Positions 1 through 10,700 of a stretch of DNA of 23,704 nucleotides are shown piece by piece. Numbering within the stretch: position 1 is the first letter of the stretch; each line of letters begins with the position of its first letter. The translations under genes were made by a program, and so were the position numbers. Source of the DNA: Apostichopus californicus (taxonomy: Eukaryota > Echinodermata > Holothuroidea > Aspidochirotida > Stichopodidae); the NCBI GenBank assembly GCA_020650975.1, contig JAIPMN010007799.1, forward strand, positions 1 to 23,704, given 5' to 3'. Below the pieces are notes generated by a model, which saw only the letters and a list, made by a program, of their open reading frames with translations, searched no databases and had not been told where the DNA came from.

Positions 1-397
1 GCACGGGAAGTGCCGTTTCCTGCAATCTGAGGGGTCTGCCAGACGAAAAATTTTCTTGTACGCTGCGCGCCAACTCATGGTGGCGCTCCGCTTTGATAGT
101 CATCACCTGCTCACGGGCCCCCCCAAAATTTATTTTCGCACGACGCCCCTGATATAGACTGATTATGGTGGTTGCGTAAGTGTCTGGCTGATAAGGAGCT
201 GAAAAATGGTTGTAATAAACAGCATAGATCTCTAAGTTTGATTGTCACTGAAAGATGTAAACTTACAGTCAATTACTAATGACAGCTTTGATAGCATTAA
301 CTGAAGAGAACAGATGAAGGATATATAATCCATGTAAGGTAGTTACAGTTTCAGTCATTTTATGTCTTAAGAATACTCTCCAATCTTCTCTTCACAG
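1..397. other. Intronic flank with GC-rich repeat-like start
   Basis: This is probably intron of the GGH gene, upstream of the first visible exon. Bases 1-150 are more GC-rich than the rest and include a run of C (118-124) and gacgcccctg. They look like the end of an interspersed repeat rather than an exon. I find no GGH coding match here. Confidence 0.4.
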
Positions 398-491
398 AAT
401 TTCAGTAATAGTGAAGGCTTAAAGGATAATTTTAACATCGTTGCAACAAGCCAAACTGATAACGGGAAAGAATTCATAGCAATGATGGAGG
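398..491 (+). CDS. GGH: GGH internal exon (NFS...AMMEG)
   Basis: The exon follows the acceptor ttcttctcttcacag and ends at the strong donor G|GTAAGT. It starts in phase 0 with Asn-Phe-Ser, an N-glycosylation sequon that corresponds to the NFT site of mammalian GGH, and continues with EGLKDNFNIVATS and GKEFIAMMEG. It leaves one base (g) of a Gly codon for the next exon. No earlier GGH exon is recognisable in bases 1-397. Confidence 0.9.
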
Positions 492-3400
492 GTAAGTCTA
501 CCAATGGATGGAAAATACCGTAGAAACTTTTGTTATTGAGTATTGGATATACACTAATTAGATTGAAATGTGTGTATCTGTATGATCACTAAATGAAGAC
601 GGAGTAAACGTTTATTAGAGCTGTAAGGTGTAATGAGGTAGAAAGTGTACGTGTGGGGAGTAGGAACTCAGACATCAGGCCTTGAAATTTGGGCTATATC
701 TACTGGCTAAATGTCAGTGGATTTTGCTGGGAGAAAAAACAGATAGGCACTGGCATAAGGCATTATTCTGCAAGTGGACAATAAAAACATAAACACATGG
801 TTAAAGTTGGTTAGCTATATTCAATCACTGATGATAACATCAGCAAATATTTTTGGGCTGCTCTTTAAAATAAAAGCCTGTACAGGAACTGATGTGCATT
901 AATGTTGTTAATGCATGAGGATGTCAATGAGAACTTGATTTTAGCCAGTAGACTTTATAAGCACTTGCACTTTCTAGCAAGTACACTTTAATATGCTTAC
1001 TATGTGAAATTCTAGGCATGCACATGGATATCAGTAGAGCTCACAGTTTATATGCCTTTGTTAAACCTCTTTAATCAAAATCATTTATGTAGCCTTCAAG
1101 CATTTATTTTTGTTAATGTTTTGGCCTTCTCCAATATTCTGTGTGTACAAAAGCTAACCCTGAAGTCAATAGTGTGAATCCCTGTTCTAGCTAAAAAATA
1201 AAATTATTTGAACTTTTCAAGTTAGTTCATAATTTATACAGATGTTCGAGAGCCAAGCGCCTTTTCTTCTCTAATACAGTGAATAAATTAATTCATTGTG
1301 TCAACCTTACCTTTCTTTCTGCTGCAAATTCAGGGGATAATATTTGACATTGTATGGTTGTAGTATTTTTAATCGTTATTTTTATTTTTATTCTATGAAA
1401 GGATGGATAGAAAATAAGTTCATTGATTTATTTTATTATTTATTCATTAATTTATTCATTTCATTTATTCATACATTCTTTCATCTATCTTTTCATTCAT
1501 TGATTCATACATTCATTCATTCATTCCTTTTATCTTTCCTTTTTTTTGCAGGTAAGAAGTACCCGTTCTATGCAGTTCAGTTTCACCCAGAGAAACCAAT
1601 CTTTGCATGGAGCCTGGACACCAACCTGAAGCATGATGAGTTCTCTATCAAGACCTCACAGTACTTGGCAAATTTCTTTGTCAGTGAAGGTATTTGCAAT
1701 TCATGATTCTTGTCAGCCAGTATTCTTTTATGCAAATTGATATTTGATAGGTGGCATGAAGACTTTATTCCCAGTACCCTATCTGGCCATCGAATGGATA
1801 CCCTGACGATTGACAGAATAAAAATATGAACCTACCTTTCATTGAGTAATGCCATCTTCCTCTAAGGGTTAGAATACCCTAGGATGGTATTACCCTCTTC
1901 ACAACATTTTCTACATTTCATTGAGTAATGCCATCTTCCTCTAAGGGTTAGAATACCCTAGGATGGTATTACCCTCTTCACACTTTTCTACATTTCATTT
2001 AGTGATTTCATCTTCCTCTTGGGGTTAGAAATACCCTATTCAGTCCGCGAGGAGGATTATCGATTAAGAACAAGACGCCTACACATTTAAGAACGAGTGA
2101 GATTCGTATTAGGTCCGCTTGCAAGATTAATATACTGCGCAGGCTTGAAAATATCATATCAGCTGTTAACATTTCCCTGTGGTATGTCGTTGCCACATGT
2201 GCGGTACTAATTTGGTATGTACTCCGTTCACCACTGCGCCGGAACGTTCAATCATTGCACATAAAAAGTATACTGTATTCAAATTTTAAACCAATCTGTA
2301 CCACTATATACCATTACACGCTAAACCAGATTCAAATTTGTTACAAACCCTTCAAATGAATGAGCGAATGATCTTGCTAGTCACTGTTTCACTGCTGATG
2401 TCGTATTTGAGGCTAATCCAACATTGAAGTCATTTAATGTTAGGTCTAAAGACATATAGTCAGGTCTATGCGTAGGCTAATGTAACTTCATTAAACAGGC
2501 TAGGCCAAACATGATGGTTTTAGCCTTTTAGTAACTGCCATAGCAACCGATTCCAAAATCATCGGTTTCGAAATAAACATAAAATTTCCGATTTTGACCT
2601 CTTCAAAAACCTGTGAGTTTGGCGTACAATGAATTAAAGTTTATTATACGGTGACTTTTCTGCAGTGTTGGTCGAATCGGTGCCAAGAAAAATGAAATGG
2701 GTTAACATATACCGTAGTTAGGTAGTGTTTCGGTTAAGAAAGGCAACGGTCTGATACTTGAACAAGCAATCTTAACATAGGTAGCCTCACTGATCTGTAC
2801 ACTAGCTATGACAGATCTGTGCCGTGGGCCTACTGCACATTAAAAAATATCCGCCAAATTGCAACTGGATAGAGCGGATATGATAACTTCACCGGAGATC
2901 TTGGGTCACCATAACTCCTCGACTGTTCACATTACATTAATTAAGAACGCAAGAAGGATTAAAGAAACCACAAAAGGAAGATTATTCTTAAGAACACACT
3001 CACGCGGACTTGAAGTACGAGTACGCGAGCGTTCACACTAAGAGAATTAATCGCCCTTGCAGACTTGAAGTACGGGCGTGTTCTTAAGTGTGAACAAGGC
3101 ATAAGCCCTGTGTGTACCAGTTTCAGAGCAGTCATTACAGTACTATGTAACTCGATCCATTTGGAATGAAAGTTACAGGCAATGTAGTTAGAGAGCATAG
3201 CACTGATGATGCTTTAAAGCAAATTAAAAATCAGTCCATTCATTGAAGTAATCACCTAAATAAGAGGCTGGATACATAAGTGGCTGGAATATACATACTT
3301 CTTGTTTACTGTCCAAACAAAATGTGTCTTCAGTTCTTCACTTCAACCTCAAACATCTGTTTGTGCACTTGAAATGGCATTGACCATCACTGTGCCTAAA

Positions 3401-4894
3401 CCTCCAATACTGTTTATATCATAGTATTTTCAATCTTGTTAGCATAAAGTTTTTAATCTTAGCTCCAGGTTTTGTGTTCACACCCAGTAGAGTTTTTGTG
3501 GATTGGGTGGGTTATTCAATCCACTTTCCATATACTGTATATTCACAACGTACTGTACACTGTTATAAATGTTTTATTCAACTGACACTGCTACTTCAAC
3601 ATCAAAATAAGTTCTTTTAAATATTAGCTTATTTGTAGAGTTAACATGGAGATTGTCAAACACCCAACAATCCCAATTCACCCACATTTCCACCTCCCCT
3701 CCCCCATCACCTCTCTCTCTCGACATCTCTCTCCGCCCACCTTTTACTCTCTCACTTTCTCTCTTCAGGGATTGCTATTTATTCCCTATCATCTAACTTC
3801 ACTTGCTTTGTTTTTTTGTTTTTTCAGCACGTAAAAGTTTGCACACCTTCCAAAGCCCAGAATCTGAGAGTGCTGCTCTTATCTACAATTACAATGAAAC
3901 TTACACAAAAGGAGTATTTCATATCAACCAGTGCTTCTTTTTCAATCCATGAAATAGTACAGGTATAGCAATTTCAACCTGTTTACTAGTAGATACAATT
4001 TAATTTAAAAAAGCACCATTTTTGGCATTTTTGCAGTGGTCACAATTCTCCGCATCATTTTGTCAGCAAATTCTTCTTTTTTACATTAATTCCTGAATTT
4101 TTTTAGGCACAGTAGAGCTATTTCAACCTGCATGAATCACTGATTATTTGATATATTTCAAATTGATTCTAGATGTTGGTCAAGATTAATTTGAACATTA
4201 GGTCAAAGATCTTTGAAGTCCAAAATAAAAGGCCAATTAAGGTTGTGATGTATCAAAATGATGTGATACACCTATTTGTTTTGTCTGTACAGCTGTGACT
4301 CTATTTTAATCAAAATTGGCAGCTCTATAATCAATTAGTAGAAGGTAACAACCTATATGGTTTCTTAATTGGTTGCAATCATTTCACCACCCCTGGCCTA
4401 TTAATACCCTTTTAAATTCATTACAGAACATCAACATTGTCTCCCATCAAGTTGATATAATGAACTTTCCATTTTCGTTGCAAGCCTCTTCGGTGTATGC
4501 ATAATACATTGTAGACTGAAAGGTCACCAGGATTGCCACCAAAGTTTCTTGTTGAGGTATTGAAAGCTAGTGACCATTTTATGACTTTCTAGCAGAATCA
4601 ATACTGTGACATTATTAAGGCATGTCACTTTTAAACTCCTATCAGATTTAGTAAAGATACATCTTACCTACAGAGCCGTAGGAAGGTGCTTGAATATAAA
4701 TTATTATCCATTTTGCAAATTTAAATACATTAGTTAAATCTCTTCTCTCGCTTTAACTTTCAGCTCGAAAAAGTCGTCACAGATTTTTGGATCCGACAGC
4801 GGAGCATAAATACCTTATTTACAATTATGAGCCTGTCTTCACCGTTCCTCTATCTCATTATTTTACTCAAGTATACTTCTTTCATCTAAAGTAG
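398..4894 (+). CDS. GGH: Gamma-glutamyl hydrolase, 3' part of gene with two alternative last exons
   Basis: Gamma-glutamyl hydrolase removes glutamates from folyl-polyglutamates in lysosomes or after secretion; it is a class I glutamine-amidotransferase-fold cysteine peptidase. Seen here: exons 398-491, 1552-1689 and 3828-3952 join in phase (0, 1, 1) into about 118 residues that align by eye with the C-terminal part of vertebrate GGH: a NFS glycosylation site, the GKEFIAMMEG segment, the YAVQFHPEK motif carrying the catalytic His, the YLANFFVSE helix and a final ALIYNYNETY segment. The signal peptide and nucleophile-Cys exons are upstream, outside the window. Introns are 1060 and 2138 bp. A second possible terminal exon (4764-4894) follows the first, so two C-termini are possible. 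Identity is secure from the ordered exon matches; which last exon is used cannot be decided here. Confidence 0.93.
1420..1530 (+). repeat. TTCA/TTTA tetranucleotide repeat beside GGH acceptor
   Basis: An imperfect array of attcattcatt and tttattta units runs up to the T-rich tract just before the acceptor at 1550-1551. It supplies most of the upstream pyrimidine-rich sequence of that splice site. Confidence 0.8.
1552..1689 (+). CDS. GGH: GGH exon with catalytic His motif (HPEK)
   Basis: The exon is 138 bp (46 codons) and phase 1 at both ends. The acceptor is a T-rich tract ending tttttttgcag and the donor is G|GTATTT. It encodes KKYPFYAVQFHPEKP, where the His of HPE is the catalytic histidine of the class I glutamine amidotransferase fold, then a helix YLANFFVSE. 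The reading frame stays open into the upstream intron, but that upstream part is low-complexity (TTCA/TTTA) sequence and not coding. Confidence 0.93.
1837..2041. repeat. 79-bp tandem repeat, about 2.6 copies, in GGH intron
   Basis: The unit starting tttcattgagtaatgccatc begins at 1837 and 1916, with period 79 and near-identical copies. A more diverged third copy begins at 1993 (tttcatttagtgatttcatc). Each copy holds a short internal inverted word, agggttagaataccct. The repeat lies inside the 2.1 kb intron 1690-3827. Confidence 0.9.
2042..3100. repeat. Interspersed repeat fragments with TTAAGAAC words
   Basis: The word ttaagaac occurs at 2064, 2087, 2941 and 2988, and inverted (gttcttaa) at 3080. 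The word gacttgaagtacg occurs twice (near 3006 and 3062). Together these suggest fragments of one or more old mobile elements in the GGH intron. No transposase-like coding sequence is visible and the limits are uncertain. Confidence 0.4.
3828..3952 (+). CDS. GGH: GGH terminal exon, copy A
   Basis: The acceptor gttttttcag is followed by a phase-1 exon of 125 bp ending in TGA. The peptide runs ARKSLHTFQSPESES, then ALIYNYNETYTKG, then NQCFFFNP. It matches the vertebrate GGH C-terminus, including the ALIY core and the late Cys followed by aromatic residues. NET in NYNET is an extra glycosylation sequon. A canonical AATAAA lies at 4224-4229, about 270 bp after the stop. Confidence 0.92.
3953..4763 (+). 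other. 3' UTR of GGH copy A transcript / intron before copy B
   Basis: No coding signal is seen. It contains AATAAA at 4224-4229, which could end the transcript that uses copy A. If copy A is skipped, the whole segment is intron and ends at the acceptor at 4762-4763. Confidence 0.6.
4224..4229 (+). terminator. Candidate polyadenylation signal AATAAA (GGH copy A)
   Basis: A canonical AATAAA lies 272 bp after the copy A stop and before copy B. It is the only one of this form I noted between the two last exons. Position is plausible; use is not shown. Confidence 0.45.
4764..4894 (+). CDS. GGH: GGH terminal exon, copy B (putative alternative last exon)
   Basis: The exon follows the acceptor tttaactttcag and starts in the same phase as copy A, 812 bp after copy A's stop. 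It stays open for 42 codons and then ends in TAG. The peptide begins ARKSRHRFLDPTAEHKY, continues LIYNYEPVFTVPLSHYF and ends TQVYFFHLK. Counting by eye, about 18 of 41 positions match copy A, including the ARKS start, the LIYNY core and the final FF. Copy B lacks copy A's Cys and its NET sequon. No other GGH exon lies between the copies, so a mutually exclusive last exon is more likely than a second gene. A decayed copy cannot be excluded, though the intact frame, phase and acceptor argue against it. Confidence 0.72.
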
Positions 4895-5010
4895 CACTAA
4901 GAAATTTCAACGTATTGAAATATGAGCTGTCTGATGGGTGTCAAACTCGATGACTGAAATCACACAAAGTGTCTTCTAAAATATGTAATGAGCAAGCATG
5001 GGGCAGTTTT

Positions 5011-5060
5011 TCACTAACAGTGTAAATATATATAATCACTAACAGTGTAAATATATAATT
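5011..5060. repeat. Short tandem duplication, period 25
   Basis: Two copies of tcactaacagtgtaaatata start at 5011 and 5036. They lie in the region after GGH copy B, possibly inside its 3' UTR. Confidence 0.8.
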
Positions 5061-5222
5061 ACAATATTTCTGGGGAGGGGGTGCAAAAATGTGCATTGAA
5101 TTATTTTGAGGTTGTTGTTTCTGTTTTTCTTTTCTTTTTATGGTCATGAATGTTTTTCTGTTTTGTGGCATTATTTTTTAAGAATACGAAAGGATAGTAT
5201 TGTCTTTCACAAGAGAGGTTAC

Positions 5223-5228
5223 ATTAAA
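5223..5228 (+). terminator. Candidate polyadenylation signal ATTAAA (GGH copy B)
   Basis: The common variant ATTAAA lies about 330 bp after the copy B stop. In AT-rich sequence it may occur by chance, so this is weak. Confidence 0.25.
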
Positions 5229-5920
5229 GAAAATGTTGCAATAATTAAAGTCACTCAATATGTAAAGTAAGCTAAACGTAACATTATATTTGCACAAAAC
5301 ATAGATATTTTCCAAAATCTTTGTATTTCCATATTTTCTTAAATGTAAGTGTTTTTGGTATTGAGCTTCCTGTTCTCTGATATTTTACACTATTGTCAAC
5401 TCAAATGGAGTTTCGGTTTTGAAACATGTTGCCATGACATCAATTAATTAATTAATTAAATTTGTATTGCTTCATTATATATTTAGTATTTGATCATATT
5501 CACCCTAAACTTCTTGACAGGTAAACGGCTTATCGTGTATTGTAGCTGGAATATAATTAGAACAACAACTATGGTATATAGGGTAACCATATGTTAATTG
5601 TGTGTAATAATATAATATATTTACTAATTACTACTATATTTCTAATTGTAATGAACTAATTTTGTATTTAGTTTAGTGTTGTAGCATATACTTGGTTTTT
5701 TTTATGGAATTGACAAATTTTATAATGTGGTATATACATATTTTATACAATGGATACTGTAACTTTGCACCATAGAAAGAAAAATTATATTTTGAATTCT
5801 ACAATTTCTGTGTCTTATTTTTTTCTTTCGTCTGATTGGCTGATATGACATCATGTGACCATTCCTGATCATCCATTATTTTTCAATTATGGATATAGTT
5901 TCCATCATTAGTCAAATTGT

Positions 5921-6053
5921 CAACAATTTGAAAATTGGTGTATCAATTGTCTAGATGCAAGTTAACTAGTCAAAATGACAAAAATCTGAATATTGACGTT
6001 TCGACAAGATGCATCTTGATATTTGTCACTTTGACAACTTTCAAATTGTTGTT
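5921..6053. repeat. Imperfect inverted repeat, MITE-like hairpin
   Basis: caacaatttgaaa (5921-5933) is inverted as tttcaaattgttg (6039-6051). gtcaaaatgacaaaaatc (5969-5986) pairs with gatatttgtcactttgac (6018-6035). The two arm parts sit at different distances, so the stem is interrupted. This fits a small non-autonomous transposon or an old inverted duplication. Confidence 0.45.
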
Positions 6054-6641
6054 AATCTGCTATACTCTGGTGCCTCATAATTCCCTTTTAAAGGAAATGA
6101 TAACAAACCTGAAAATTTAATCTACCAGTAGATAACGTCAAAGTCAATCATTTAAAAATTGTAAACGTCAAATTGTGTATTCTGAAGCATATTTAGTTTA
6201 TAATTTATGGCTATATGAAAGTACCTCTAAACACAAGATTGTAGTGCCAATGGATATTCAAAAGTTTACCCCGGCTTATTTAATAAGGTTAAGGTCGTGA
6301 ACTGGGAGGGCGAGAGCAAATCGGAATGAAGTTGGATTTTATATTTAATGGCGGTGCTGCCCTGGAGTCATTGAAGCCGTTTGCTGTATGGAGGGGGTTG
6401 GGGGACCTTCACCAGAAAATAAAAATTTGGACGTCACATGGTGCACTCCGATGCATATTTGAACTGTAAATTAGGTATATAAGTCGCCGCAACGCACTAC
6501 GTGCTTTGACGTGCGCTTAGAAGGCGAGTGGAGGGGAACCCCAATTGTCATTCTTTCAGCCTGGGGACTTTTATCATGCTCTGTATTGTGCCGTTTTGTC
6601 TTAGCGTATGAACCACAGTGGCGAACCGTGCACAACGCTAA

Positions 6642-7453
6642 GGTATACTCTAATGGCTGCTGTTATTGTCTGCTCTTTATGTGCGCTAGCTTCAAACTTC
6701 ATAGGGGTCCATGGAATGACGAATCCGGAATGTCAGAGCCAACTCTGACTACAAACGTTTAGCCCACTGGCAAGCTGATAAATGTAACTTATGGGCGATG
6801 TACACTTGTTTGAAGGTAGCAGCCACTAACAGCAGCCAATAGTGTATACATCAACGTTACGCGCCGTTGGCCATCGATGTTTATACACTGAGACGAGCGC
6901 TGGGTACGCTGTGGCGGGAAACTGGATCCCCAGCAGCCACTAAGGGCAGACTAAGTTAGCGGATAATAACAAGACGGTTCCTTTTTTTAACTTTTTTTCA
7001 AAGCGATAATAATTCACGCTATACATACTGTAAAATGCCAAAAATAACACCATATGAGAGATGAGATTTTGCTCTTTCATGTGATTTCTTGACTTTGGTT
7101 TTGTTACCGATAGTTTAGAGATGTCCGTATCGGGGTTAAAATTTAAAGGCCAGTTTTGGTCAAGAAATCGGTTTTGTTACCAATAGTAGACACATACCAC
7201 GTAAAAGAGAAACCTTTTTTCTATAATATAGTGCTAACCGGACATCTCAACTAGGTCGATGACTCAAATTAATCGATTTTGGAGAAAAAACAATACCTTT
7301 CTTATTTATGCACTATATGAACAACACTCTCGACCGCAGTGTCAGTTATAACACACACATGACCTCAGTGGCAGTACTGTGTGTCATGTCTTACTGTCCC
7401 TTTTCTCTTAGTGGCTGCTGTAAGTGTCAGCTCTTAGTGGCTGCTACCTTCAA
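6642..7453. repeat. Cluster of inverted repeats of a TTAGTGGCTGCT word
   Basis: tgaaggtagcagccactaa (6813-6831) is the exact reverse complement of ttagtggctgctaccttca (7435-7453). A related inverted pair sits at 6642-6668 and 6823-6850 (ggctgctgtta words), and cagcagccactaag recurs near 6931. A further pair, agtgtatacatc against gatgtttatacact, spans about 6840-6888. Nested inverted repeats of this kind suggest one or more MITE insertions just upstream of galactokinase. Confidence 0.55.
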
Positions 7454-7582
7454 TGAGGCGATTAACCACAACACACCTTTATCGCCCTAATCGCTTGACA
7501 GAAATTACCGCTTCTCCGAGTCCGATATCATTCAATTTCAAACGTTTGTTTACTTTGAAGTGTAAAGTAAAGAACACTAGGT

Positions 7583-7765
7583 ATGGATACCTCTAAAATA
7601 ACTGGAATAACCAAAGTCGCCAGTGTGGAAGATGTTCTGAAAGGTGCTGTTTCGGAATACCTGAAGCGATTTAATGTTTACCCAGAGTTTGCTGCCTGTG
7701 CACCTGGGCGTGTCAACCTTATCGGCGAACATACAGACTACAATGATGGATTTGTCTTCCCAATG
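7583..7765 (+). CDS. GALK1: GALK1 exon 1 (residues 1-61)
   Basis: It encodes the N-terminal helix and the galactose-binding signature [13 protein letters not shown], with the sugar-contacting Arg43, Glu49, His50 and Asp52 conserved. It ends after VFPM at the donor ATG|GTAATT in phase 0. Frame beyond the donor stays open only a few codons. Confidence 0.96.
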
Positions 7766-10700
7766 GTAATTTCATTAGACTTTAATTTGTAGCCCTGAAA
7801 ACTGAGCATTAGTTGTTGCTAGTATAAGCTTTATCAATAATACCATTAGCATCCCTGTATTACGTCTATCAAAAGTAGGCTGGCGAAAATAAAGTTATCA
7901 CTAGCAATTCCTGCAGTATAGTAAAGGCTTCATAATTGACGCACCTTCGTTGACGCACCTTCAAATATTACTACAACAATACAGCAGGCAACCTAAACGT
8001 TTTGCAGTCAAGCAGAGTCATATATTTCATGAGTTTGAATCCATCTCAGGTGTATGTTGATTAAATTGTGTTTTTTTTAAGCTTTTAACTGCCTCCCCCC
8101 AGTTTTGCACATTTTTGGGGGCATTTGGAAATCTTACTCCCGAAAAATAACCAAAAATACCACACATCTCTGGGACCTCACCTGTCTGAGCTTAGAGGCT
8201 CAGAGCATAGCAGAGCCCACCATGCTACATTTTGCAGGTACACATCATTTGTTGTACAGCCTAGGCTACAGGCTCAAGTGATGTCTGTATGATATTGATT
8301 AATTAATGTAAAATATCAAAGGTCATGTGTTTAATTACTCTGCTTTTGACATTGCAGTGAGATATCAGTGAACAGCTGTTGCTACTTTCTGTACAGTATA
8401 TCGTTCAAGTGTGTGTGTTGTTTTTTCCTGCGACGGAAAACTTGTCACAATTATTCATTCAAGGATAAAATTACAAAATGATGTATGTGAATGTTTCAAC
8501 ACCATATAGTACATGCTACATTAAACAGTACCTGTCTGTACTGTATATACATACCGTAGATCTGTGAGGAATGTGAGTGTATAGATTACTTATTTTTACC
8601 ATAAACAAACACACCACTATGCTTATCTTGCAGCAATTATTTATTCTGTGCACCCAGTCATTGCACGTTCAGTTCTACAGGTAGGCGTGATTATCATGGT
8701 AGGACTAGGCCTATACAGTATATCTTTGACTTTAATACAACCTTCAGGTTTTTATTGCCAAAGGCAAAGAAATCTATGTTAATGGTGATGTGTGAGTGAA
8801 TGTATGCCATTTCTAATAGTTGGATACATATTTGGTATATGAATTCAGCTTATTATAAGAAACCTATTATATTTCTTGTGAAGTGTACAATTCATGTGAG
8901 GTCGACAGAGATCAAAGTTTGAAATCCTTGTAAACACAATATTTAGTTAACATCAAAAGTGAAGCTTGGATGACCTTTATACTTTACATTTGGATCCAGT
9001 CTAGTGAGTGCAAGAATCTTCAAGTGTGGCATCGAATTACTAATTCCCTTTTGGCTTTCTGGATATGTTGTAATTACGATGTCTCAATTTGTATACAGGC
9101 CCTTCCTCAAGTAACAGTAGTGGTGGGTGCAAAATCCCCAACAGAGGAATGTACCGTTGTCACGACAACTGATGGAGCCGATGATCCAAAGGAGGTTCAA
9201 TTTTTGCTTCCTTCTGAGGGAAAGCCCCTACAACCTGGAACACCCAAATGGGCCAATTATGTCAAAGGGGTAGTTCAAAACTACAAAGGTAATGTTATGA
9301 CCATTAGTATGCTACTTGTTCATTCAACAGTTTGTTGACAGAAGCTCTGTGCCATAATAACTTACTGTAGTCTTGACAAATTAAACAGATGGCACCAGTG
9401 CTAAATTGATGACTAACTGAGTAATATTGTACAAGTCTGATAGCATACGGAATTAAAATCATCTATCAGCTATACTAGCACATTTTGTTCCAAAGGGGGT
9501 AGTGTTACTAAGTTGGAATCTAACAGGGATTTGTCATAGTTTTTGCTGAGCTCATGTATGGGAAGGTATTTCATAGTCAATGAGGATGTTCTTACAATTT
9601 AAGGAAACATTCGGTAATAATTAGACTGATACCTTACATCTACATCTAGGTTTCTTTGAAATTCTATAAAATGATAAGTTCTAGTGTATTACTAGAAAAG
9701 TGCTCAGCAGCCCATCATTGTAGCAAATTATACAAATATAGTATGTGTTTGGGAAGGGGCATGTAGTACAGGGATGTGTAGATACACACTGTACATCCTG
9801 AAGTATTTTCTACAATGCAACATATTTGAATTGAAAAACTTGTTAGCCATTGGTTAGCCTGGCTTTCTCATGTGAAGTGAGTACTTATTGAAAAAAGTTA
9901 AATGCATGGTGCTGGATTCAGCTCATACTGTGCTCATACCATACTCATACTATTCTCATACTGTGCTCATACCATACTCATAGTGTACTCATACTGTACT
10001 CATACTGTGTTCATATTGTGCTCATACCATACTCATAGTATGCTCATACCATACTCATACTGTGCTCATACTGTTGTGACTCGATAGGTACCTTGGCTCC
10101 ATTCAATGCAGTCATCGCCAGCACTGTACCTCTGGGAGGAGGAGTTTCCAGCTCAGCATCGCTAGAGGTGGCCATCTACACATATTTGGAGCAAATGGAT
10201 CCTTCATCTCCATCTCCTGATCCTAAAGCCAGGGCTTTAGCCTGTCAGAAAGCAGAACATGATTTTCCCAAAATGCCATGTGGGATTATGGATCAGTTCA
10301 TTTCCTCAATGGGGGAGGAAGGTTATGCACTATTAATTGACTGCAGGTTCGTTTAACATTCTTCAATAATTTTTCTATTTCTTTTTAACAGTAAGGAAAT
10401 TGCATAAATTTGTCATCTGCTGTTTTAGGTGGAGGAGATTATGTGCTAGGGTGTAGGGAATTGTATTTTTATTTATAAGATGAGGAGTGCCTCCCAACAT
10501 GTTTCTTTAACTTGAACTACCCCCTTCCCAATTTTAGAATTTACACCCTCTGAGGTCCTAAGGCACTATATGCTTGCCCCCCCCCCCCCCTTCCCCAAAT
10601 GAAGTTATGTAGTCATAAACCGAAATAAAAATAGAAATACAATAAGTAAGTTGCATTCCATTTGGTTTCCTTGGAAAACTTGCAATACATATTTGTTTTG

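Larger units (their letters stand above)
4895..7582. other. GGH-GALK1 intergenic region
   Basis: Apart from the repeats listed separately, no exon matches were recognised on either strand. It contains an ATTA microsatellite near 5442-5460, a TATATAAG box at 6476-6483, and a more GC-rich patch from about 6290 to 6960. Its last part must include the galactokinase promoter and 5' UTR, but no clear transcription start can be read. Confidence 0.6.

Noticed and set aside
3646..3834. Open frame running into GGH terminal exon A
   Set aside because: It is intronic CT-rich sequence ahead of the acceptor at 3826-3827 and is not in the GGH frame.
6476..6483. TATATAAG as a galactokinase TATA box
   Set aside because: It is 1.1 kb before the ATG with no splice evidence for an upstream exon. 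Such words are common in AT-rich sequence.
7993..8060. B-box-like gagtttgaatcca in GALK1 intron 1
   Set aside because: Only about 9 of 11 bases match and there is no A box at the right distance, so I do not call a SINE or tRNA.
9902..10087. Open frame with SYCAHT-like repeats before GALK1 exon 3
   Set aside because: It is the translation of the 11-bp minisatellite (33-bp period) and is not in frame with exon 3.
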